Assembly (NCBI GenBank): GCA_033032865.1
Contig: JAWHQI010000166.1
Coordinates: forward strand, 682,001 to 746,000
Source of the DNA: Dactylorhiza incarnata
Lineage: Eukaryota > Streptophyta > Magnoliopsida > Asparagales > Orchidaceae
DNA length: 64,000 nucleotides
Direction: 5' to 3'
The notes under the pieces were generated by a model, which saw only the letters and a program-made list of their open reading frames with translations, did not search any database and was not told the DNA's origin. Position 1 is the first letter of the stretch, and the number at the start of each line of letters is the position of its first letter. Shown piece after piece: positions 57,320 through 64,000 of the stretch. The position numbers were made by a program, and so were the translations under genes.

Positions 57320-57775
57320 TAAAACCCCATAGGCATCGTGACCATTAGCGGGAAACATGCCCACACTCTATTTGATACTGGTACCAACCACTCGTTTGTT
57401 TCAGAGGACTTCGTGGAAGATCTGGATGGTGTGCAACATTTCACAGGAATTACCAGGAGAGTGTGCCTTCCGAATGGCTCAGAGTTACTATCCTCCGCCA
57501 AGTGCAGCATGGATGTATCCATCAGCGGAAATCTATTCGATACACTGACAATGGTATTGAAGATTCCAGAATTCGATCTTATTCTAGGCATCATGTGGTT
57601 GCATTGGCATCATGCAAGGATCGACTGGATGGAGAAGCAGATCACTCTGAGATATGAGAATTCCGAGAACAGTTTCCAAGGTATTAGACCCATATCCCGA
57701 ATCTTGCTATCTTCCATTCAGACCATCAAGGCCAATGAGCAGGGAGATGAGGTTTATATGATTTACTTGAGCTGA
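57320..57775 (+). CDS. Gypsy aspartic protease (open frame)
   Basis: ALFDTG-type site: HTLFDTGTNHSFVSEDFVEDL (active D-T-G intact), then VSISGNLFDTLTMVLKIPEFDLILGIMWLHWHHARIDW and an end at EVYMIYLS. It is the best-preserved part of this element and would normally be released from Gag-Pol. No upstream ATG in the gag frame joins it. Confidence 0.85.
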
Positions 57776-58038
57776 AGGTTTTCCTTACCTCCACACCGAT
57801 CCTTGCCCTTCCATCTGGGAAGGAAAGATTTTAGATTAATACTGATGCCTCATACCAGGGCATAAGAGCAGTACTGATGCAACACAGGCATGTGATTGCT
57901 TATATTTCTAGGCAACTTAAGAAGCATGAAGTGAACTACCCGATGCATGACTTGGAACTAGGAGCAGTGGTCTTCGCCTTAAATATCTGGAGGCACTATT
58001 TATACGGAGTACACTGCGAGGTATTTTCAGATCATAAG
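57776..58038 (+). pseudogene. Gypsy RNase H, left part; RT missing
   Basis: Starts LKVFLTSTPILALPSGKERF, a TAG (57832), [54 protein letters not shown] and FSDHK. Catalytic D (TDAS), E (DLELGA) and D (SDHK) are all visible. Protease is followed directly by RNase H, so RT is deleted. The copia element inserts at SDHK. Confidence 0.88.
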
Positions 58039-59099
58039 TGTTGGATCTTGAGGCGCCCTTAGAGGGAGGGGGGGGGGGGGGGGGGGGGGGGGGCGTGAAT
58101 AAGGGTTTTAAAAACTTTAATAGAAAACTTTTGATATTTTATGTTGAATTAAGTTAAATCAAGAGTAAAGAGATTGAAATAATGAAATCAATTTTATTCA
58201 ACATGAAAAAGCATGATTATCATTAATAAACTTGATTACAAAATTTGATTTTAATGACGCTAGAAATCAAAGCGAATAATGAAAGACTCTTTTCATTTTC
58301 TATACCGACTCGTATCCCCACGAACCGGTTGGCTTTAGCCGATCTCTCCCCAGATGCGGCCTCAAGCCGCTTTAGCCAATCTATCACCAGAAAGGCCTCG
58401 AGCACCCCCTAGATCTACTCCCTAGACCCAGTCGCCAACACGAGGCGAATTCCTCCCTAAGTCCTACCTAGACCTAGTCGCCATGTGGCGAATTCACGAA
58501 TAGATTACAATGATAAAATATAAGCGTTACAATATAAGATAATGGAAAAACTCCCCTCTAAGTAGAACCCTTGATGTAGATGTCGTTTCGCTTGCAAAAG
58601 TTCGATCATTGTGGCTTGAGAGTCTTCCACTTTGATGTTCTTGAGATCCTTGCATGTCTCCAATTGATTAGAGATTGTTGCAGCGAGAACACTCCATGTG
58701 TATGTTGAGAGAAGGCTTCTTGATCACCATTTTGATAGCCTTCAATCCTTGCGCATGATTTCCTTTTGATATCCTCTGAAGGACTCTCTCTTTTGATGAG
58801 TGGGAAACACCCCTCACTTTTCTCTAGACGGCCAGGGATTTCAGCCCTCGAAAATTTCGTCCAAATCCGTCAAGCGAAACTTATTTTCGGGCTGTTTTAA
58901 ATAGAAGTTTGCTGTCCAGGAAAGCTAGCGCCGGTGGTAGTTCTATAGCGGGGCGATAACAGCGGTGAGTAGTTTCCTTCCTTCTATTCTCATCAATTTC
59001 GTGGGTTTGGCTTCTATCTTTGGAAATACATTATTCCCCACGAAAATATGATATATTCTTGCCTTCATAATGATATTGCATGCTCCTTTTGGTTTCTTA

Positions 59100-59185
59100 A
59101 TTAAATCTTGATTGATTGGAGTTTCCAAATCTTGATTAATCAAATCTTGATTGATTGGAGTTTCCAAATCTTGATTGATTGGTTT
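59100..59185. repeat. Short repeats AAATCTTGATTGATTGGAG
   Basis: Three to four copies in the LTR, also in the other LTR at 62085-62160. Confidence 0.85.
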
Positions 59186-59399
59186 CATAATGATATTGCA
59201 TACTCTTGATTGATTATTCCTTCCCGTGAGATCTCCTTCCTCATTGGCTCCTCAATCAGCATCATGATGGCGGGACATCCAAAAGTTACCGCTTGGGGTC
59301 AGCCTTAACGCGCCGCGATAGTACTTGCCAAAATAGCGTCCCGTCGATATTCCTTTTTCTCCACTGTTTCCTTTCTGTCAATAGTTTCCATATATGCTA

Positions 59400-59765
59400 A
59401 CGCCAACGTCAGTGCTAGCGCTGCGCGGTAGATCATTTCGTCGGGCGCATCTTTGTCGAGCTGACCTCACATTTCGTCGAGCGCAGCATTCATTTCGTCG
59501 AACAAAACTAGCGCTAGCGGTAGTTGTAATGCACCGCGGTAGAGCACTTCGTCGGGTGCATCTTCGTCGAACGTCGCCTTCATTTCGTCGACCTCCATTT
59601 CGTCGATCGTTAGCGCCAGCGGTAGTTCTAGCGCGCTGCGGTAAAGCATGCATTTCGTCGAGCGCCGTGGCAGAGCATGCAGTTCGTCGAATGCAGGTTT
59701 CATTTCGTCGAGCGCCAGTTCGTCGAACGCAACTTCCATTTCGTCGAACGCCAGCTTGCATCTCA
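59400..59765. repeat. TTCGTCGA / GCTAGCGC motif array in LTR U3
   Basis: About fifteen TTTCGTCGA-type sites (several TTCGTCGAA palindromes) alternate with GCTAGCGCTAGCGG or GCGCCGCGGTAG blocks. The same array occurs in the other LTR at 62395-62760. Confidence 0.9.
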
Positions 59766-59924
59766 GCGGTTTCCCTTCTCAGCGGTTTCTTCTCTGCGTT
59801 TCGTTAATGCTAGCGCCAACGGTAGAGTTAACGCGGCGCGGTAGCAACAACAACACAGCACCATAGAGATATGAAAACACAGAATCCTGCATACTATAAA
59901 CACAAAACAAGTATGATCAAATAC

Positions 59925-60977
59925 AATAGAATTTTTCTTTATAATTTCCTTAAGCAAGTTGACTTTAGTTTCCAATTCATAATTCTTAACTTTAAAATTA
60001 TGTCTAGCTTTATTATAGGCTATTGTGCTATTTTTAAGAGTGGATACAATAGACTCAATATGATTTTGATAATTATTTCTATATTCATTAAATGTTTCAT
60101 CCATCTCTTTAATTTCAATTTTATAGTCATTACACTTAGCACAATCATTTTTCAGAGAAGAGTTTTCTAAACATAATTTTTCATTTTGTTCTTTTATGAA
60201 AGTAAACTCTTTTTCAAGTTCCTTGAATTTTTCTTTAATATTATTACAATCAAAACATGATATAGAGTTTTCAAATAAGGAACCATGGATAGAACTAGAT
60301 AAATTTGAATTTGATTGTTCATTAATTTTTGCCTTTAAATTTTTATTTTCTAAGCGCAAATGTTTATTAGTATCTTTTAATTTTTTAATTTTGCGCTTTG
60401 TAGTTTGAAGCAATTGTAATGAATAAATAGAAGTACAAAAAATGGGATTTGATTTCATTACGTTGCTTTCGGGAGAGGCATGATTTGAACACATAGTTTC
60501 TTTGACATCTTTTTGGCATTCCTCTTCCGAAGACAGTACTTCTTCTTCTCTTCCATTTGATGACTCCATTGATCCGTCATGAGAAGAGCATTCTTGAAGA
60601 CTTGTGCAAGCTTGCATATTCTCCAGTTCTTGCGATTGTTCCATACCTGTAGAAGGAGAATCATACATTTCTTCAAGAAATTTCCATACTTTGTATGCAC
60701 TAGAAAAGCAATATATTAATTTGAAGATATCTTGAGATAAAGCACAGAAAATATAGTTCATAGCTTTTGCATTTAGGTGACGCTCTTGTTTATTTGATCC
60801 GTCTGCTGGTCTTGTTATTGCTATATCCCATGCGTTGATATCTAATGTTTTAATAAACCTTTCCATTAACAATTTCCACCCTTTGTAATTTCTTCCTTCG
60901 AATAAGGGTGATTCAAGAGATTTTTCTTCTTCATAGAAGTTTCCCCCACTAATAGAAGCGAGATCATGAGACGCCAT
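59925..60977 (-). CDS. Copia Gag (UBN2-type), C-terminally truncated
   Basis: ATG at 60977. Begins FYEEEKSLESPLFEGRNY-type motif: SPLFEGRNYKGWKLLMERFI, then DIFKLIYCFSSAYKVWKFLEEMYD, the UBN2/copia gag fold (about residues 25-110). An acidic and Ser-rich linker and long coiled coils (about 170-360: KRKIKKLKDTNKHLR, FKELEKEFTFIKEQNEKL, NYELETKVNLLKEI) follow. The CCHC knuckle is missing. The frame continues about 50 residues into the LTR to 59763, which is not gag. No internal stop, so a truncated capsid protein could be made. Confidence 0.85.
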
Positions 60978-61012
60978 TATTTCCGGTTGTTAAGCCGATT
61001 TGGAATAACCTA

Positions 61013-61024
61013 GCTCTGATACCA
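61013..61024 (-). promoter_or_regulatory. Primer binding site of the gag-only copia element
   Basis: TGGTATCAGAGC on the minus strand, three bases from the 5' LTR end (61027); an exact match to the common tRNA-Met site. Confidence 0.93.
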
Positions 61025-61026
61025 CT

Positions 61027-62953
61027 TGTTGGATCTTGAGGCGCCCTTAGAGGGAGGGGGGGGGGGTGAATAAGGGTTTTAAAAACTTTAAACTTTAATA
61101 GAAAACTTTTGATATTTTATGTTGAATTAAGTTAAATCAAGAGCAAAGAGATTGGAATAATGAAATCAATTTTATTCAACATGAAAAGGCATGATTATCA
61201 TTAATAAACTTGATTACAAAATTTGATTTCAATGACGCTAGAAATCAAAGCGAATAATGAAAGACTCTTTTCATTTTCTATACCGACTCGTATCCCCACG
61301 AACCGGTTGGCTTTAGCCGATCTCTCCCCAGATGCGGCCTCAAGCCGCTCTAGCCAATCTATCACCAGAAAGGCCTCGAGCACCCCCTAGATCTACTCCA
61401 TAGACCCAGTAGCCAACACGAGGCGAATTCCTCCCTAAGTCCTACCTAGACCTAGTCGCCATGTGGCGAATTCACGAACAGATTACAATGATAAAATATA
61501 AGCGTTATAATATAAGATAATGGAAAAACTCCCCTCTAAGTAGAACCCTTGATGTAGATGTCATTTCGCTTGCAAAGGTTCGATCGTTGTGGCTTGAGAG
61601 TCTTCCACTTTGATGTTCTTGTGATCCTTGCATGTCTCCAATTGATTAGAGATTGTTGCAGCGAGAACACTCCATGTGTATGTTGAGAGAAGGCTTCTTG
61701 ATCGCCATTTTGATAGCCTTCAATCCCTGCGCATGATTTCCTCTTGATATCCTCTGAAGTACTCTCTCTTTTGATGAGTGGGAAACACCCCTCACTTTTC
61801 TCTAGACGGCCAGGGCTTTCAGCCCTCGAAAATTTCATCCAAATCCGTCAACCGAAACTCATTTTCGGGTTGTTTTAAATAGAAGTTTGCTATCCAGGAA
61901 AGCTAGCGCCGGTGGTAGTTCTATAGCGGGGCGATAGCAGCGGTGAATAGTTTCCTTCCTTCTATTCTCATCAATTTCGTGGGTTTGGCTTCTATCTTTG
62001 GAAATACATTATTCCCCACGAAAATATGATATATTATTGCCTTCATAATGATATTGCATGCTCCTTTTGGTTTCTTAATTAAATCTTGATTGATTGGAGT
62101 TTCCAAATCTTGATTAATCAAATCTTGATTGATTGGAGTTTCCAAATCTTGATTGATTGGTTTCATAATGATATTGCATACTCTTGATTTATTATTCCTT
62201 CCCGTGAGATCTCCTTCCTCATTGGCTCCTCAATCAGCATCATGATGGCGGGACATCCAAAAGTTACCGCTGGGTGTCAGCCTTAACGCGCCGCGATAGT
62301 ACTTGCCAAAATAGCGTCCCGTCGACATTCCTTTTTCTCCACTGTTTCCTTTCTGTCAATAGTTTCCATATATGCTAACGCCAGCGTCAGTGCTAGCGCT
62401 CTGCGGTAGATCATTTCGTCGGGCGCATCTTTGTCGAGCTGGCCTCACATTTCGTTGAGCGCAGCATTCATTTCGTCGAACGATACTAGCGCGAGCGGTA
62501 GTTGTAATGCACCGCGGTAGAGCACTTCGTCGGGTGCATCTTCGTCGAATGCCACCTTCATTTCGTCGACCTCCATTTCATCGATCGTTAGCGCCAGCAG
62601 TAGTTCTAGCGCGCCGCGGTAAAGCATGCATTTCGTCGAGCGCCGTGGCAGAGCATGCAGTTCGTCGAACGCAGGTTTCATTTCGTCGAGCGCCAGTTCG
62701 TCGAACGCAACTTCCATTTCGTCGTACGCCAGCTTGCATCTCAGTGGTTTCCCTTCTCAGCGGTTTCTTCTCAGCGGTTCATTAATGCTAGCGCCAGTGG
62801 TAGAGTTAACGCGGCGCGGTAGCAACAACAACACAACACCATGGAGATATGAAAGCACAGAATCCTGCATACTATAAACACAAAACAAGTATGATCAAAT
62901 ACAATAGGATTTGTTATTGTCAAACCAAGAGATGCGGAAAGCATGTTCCAACA
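61027..62953 (-). repeat. 5' LTR of the gag-only copia element (1.93 kb)
   Basis: The complete LTR. G-run of 11 (61056-61066), where the other LTR has 26. The U3 array lies at 62395-62760. Confidence 0.93.
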
Positions 62954-62958
62954 ATAAG

Positions 62959-63330
62959 AACCTCAAGTATACACACACACACATACTCACAGAAAGATCT
63001 GAATCTGAGGTAACATCAGTGGTTAGAGTTCTTATGCGATTATGACTTTATGCTGAACTATCACCCCATGAAGGTGAACTCAGTGGCTGATGCGCTGAGT
63101 AGGAGAGCACCCGCTTCCAACCTAGATACCCGATTGATGGCCATGGAGTTGGTCCAAATGTTCGAAAAGATCCACATTATCCTTGTGTTCAGAGCTTGCC
63201 CTGAGGTCTGTGCGGAGTATTTAGCTATGATGAGCATTATTTATGGTATTAGGGATCGGATCCGAGCTGAGGAGGGGAAGGATGCTGCATTAGCCCCTAT
63301 ATTCCGAACTCTCGAGGACTGATCTTCCGA
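62959..63330 (+). pseudogene. Gypsy RNase H end and linker (resumes after the copia insertion)
   Basis: Right of the duplication: NLKYT, then a small CA-repeat insertion, then QKDLNLR, LNYHPMKVNSVADALSRRAP and a linker to integrase. The ADALSRR block marks the end of gypsy RNase H. Confidence 0.85.
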
Positions 63331-63339
63331 GAAATACAA

Positions 63340-64000
63340 ACTGAAGGATGGCCTTGTTATTTTCCGTGGTAGACTATATATTCCCGCAGGAGGTGGGATC
63401 CGGGAGGAAATACTGAGAGAGGCTCACTGCACCAAATATTCGATGCTTCCCAGGATCGCCAAGATGTATACTGATTTACGGAGAACTATATTCTGGCCAG
63501 GAATGAAGAGGGACGACACCCATTTTGTCACGCATTGCGAGGCATGCCAGAGAGCGAAGGCAGAGTGTATGAGTCGCGGTGGTTTGTTGCAGTCATTGCC
63601 CATTCCCAAGTGGAAGTTCGAGGACATATCTATGGATTTTGTTCACGGTCTAACCTGCTCCTGCTTCGGGAGTGACTCTGTATGAGTGATAGTAGACAGA
63701 TTGATGAATGTCGCCAGGTTTATTCCGATTAGGAAGGATATGCATGTCGATGTTTTGGTGCGTCTCTTCATGGAGAAGTTTGTCATATATCACGGGGTGC
63801 TCAAAACTATCATTTCAGACCGAGATGATCGTTTCACCTCTAGTGAGTGGAGGGCAGTGCATGCTTACCTGGGCTCTCAATTGGCTTTCAACACAACCTT
63901 TCATTTTCAGACTGATGTCCAGACGGAGAGGACGATCAGGACGATGGAGGACCTATTGCGACTATGCATCTTGGATCGAGGAGAGCCATTAGACAGACTT
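63340..64000 (+). pseudogene. Gypsy integrase (continues beyond the window)
   Basis: Zinc region EAHCTKYSMLPR, then FWPGMKRDDTHFVTHCEACQ. The C-x2-C pair is present, but the second His of the H-H pair appears to be Leu. Core: ISMDFVHGL (first Asp), a TGA at 63683 in an otherwise continuous frame, KFVIYHGVLKTIISDRDDRF (second Asp), and TDVQTERTI (Glu). The window ends shortly after, before any chromodomain. Confidence 0.88.

Larger units (their letters stand above)
58039..59935 (-). repeat. 3' LTR (truncated) of the gag-only copia element
   Basis: Contains a run of 26 G (58068-58093) near its end, a minus-strand TATA-like CTATTTAAAACAGCC near 58893, and the U3 motif array 59400-59765. Its start is missing (see the deletion junction). 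Confidence 0.9.
58039..62953 (-). mobile_element. Gag-only copia element (long LTRs, pol deleted)
   Basis: LTRs 58039-59935 and 61027-62953, both TGTTGGATCTTG... on the plus strand; the right end is CCAACA. ATAAG flanks both ends (58034-58038, 62954-62958). PBS 61013-61024, then gag. The 3' LTR (lower coordinates) lacks the first 40 bases of the other LTR, and gag runs straight into it, so one deletion removed gag C-terminus, all of pol, the PPT and the LTR start. LTRs differ by about 2% plus a few indels by eye. Removal of the element leaves the host RNase H frame continuous. Confidence 0.93.
51608..64000 (+). mobile_element. Tekay/Del-like Ty3/gypsy retrotransposon, RT deleted, runs past the window
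   Basis: 5' LTR 51608-55498, PBS at 55501, gag, protease, RNase H and integrase in gypsy order on the plus strand. Two later insertions split it: a TRIM at 55873-56296 and a copia element at 58039-62953. The RT domain (about 600 bases) is absent between protease and RNase H. The 3' LTR lies beyond 64000. Confidence 0.88.

Noticed and set aside
59763..59924. Last ~50 residues of the gag frame
   Set aside because: They are LTR sequence read through after the deletion junction, present also in the other LTR, not gag.

Overview
The window is nuclear DNA of a flowering plant, almost entirely made of nested transposable elements. The evidence is plant-type Ty1/copia and Ty3/gypsy retrotransposons with Met- or Arg-type primer sites, TRIMs, hAT elements, an RTE-clade LINE, and one recognisable host gene fragment, the C-terminal domain of a phytocystatin (33086-33603, +). 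I cannot name the species. I see no rRNA, tRNA, CRISPR or bacterial operon features.

Layout. 1-4200: old debris, including a minus-strand gypsy PR-RT remnant and the chromodomain end plus 3' LTR of a second gypsy element. 4205-5567: a copia-type 3' LTR (-). 7178-10806: a solo gypsy LTR (TSD AAAAA) holding a TRIM and a smaller solo LTR. 10958-15537: a full-length but dead copia element (TSD CTTCT). 15883-19250: a hAT-type MITE (8-bp TSD ACTATAGA) split by a young gypsy element that carries only gag and protease (TSD GTGCC). 20656-22640: an RTE LINE (-). 22647-28940: a large inverted repeat of an intron-containing antisense ORF, split on one arm by a solo LTR (TSD CATAC) that itself holds a hAT-like element. 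28940-32225: the rest of a Tat-lineage gypsy element (-) that has lost RT and RNase H. 32290-32660: a copia scrap. 33086-33603: the cystatin exons. 34812-39761: a 4.95-kb solo LTR (TSD ACTCC). 40241-40741: a MITE. About 41420-42985: a Tat LTR plus gag fragment. 43066-46672: copia LTRs and a pol tail. 46673-49742: a complete but decayed hAT transposon (8-bp TSD CTGTCACG). 51608 to the window end: a Tekay/Del-like gypsy element with a TRIM in its gag and a 4.9-kb gag-only copia element (TSD ATAAG) in its RNase H.

Working together. Nothing looks like an autonomous element. The gypsy elements with a readable internal region lack RT (Tekay-like at 57.8 kb, Tat at 30.2 kb, gag-protease element at 16.2 kb), and the copia element at 58 kb keeps only gag. 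These could move only with help from relatives elsewhere.

The two observations I rate highest are: (1) at least seven different LTRs carry, mostly upstream of a TATA-like box, an array of short CpG-rich palindromes or motif repeats, with a different sequence in each family but the same layout; and (2) an inverted duplication of a spliced antisense gene of a Tat element, which could yield a long hairpin RNA. All boundaries were read by eye; no search was run.
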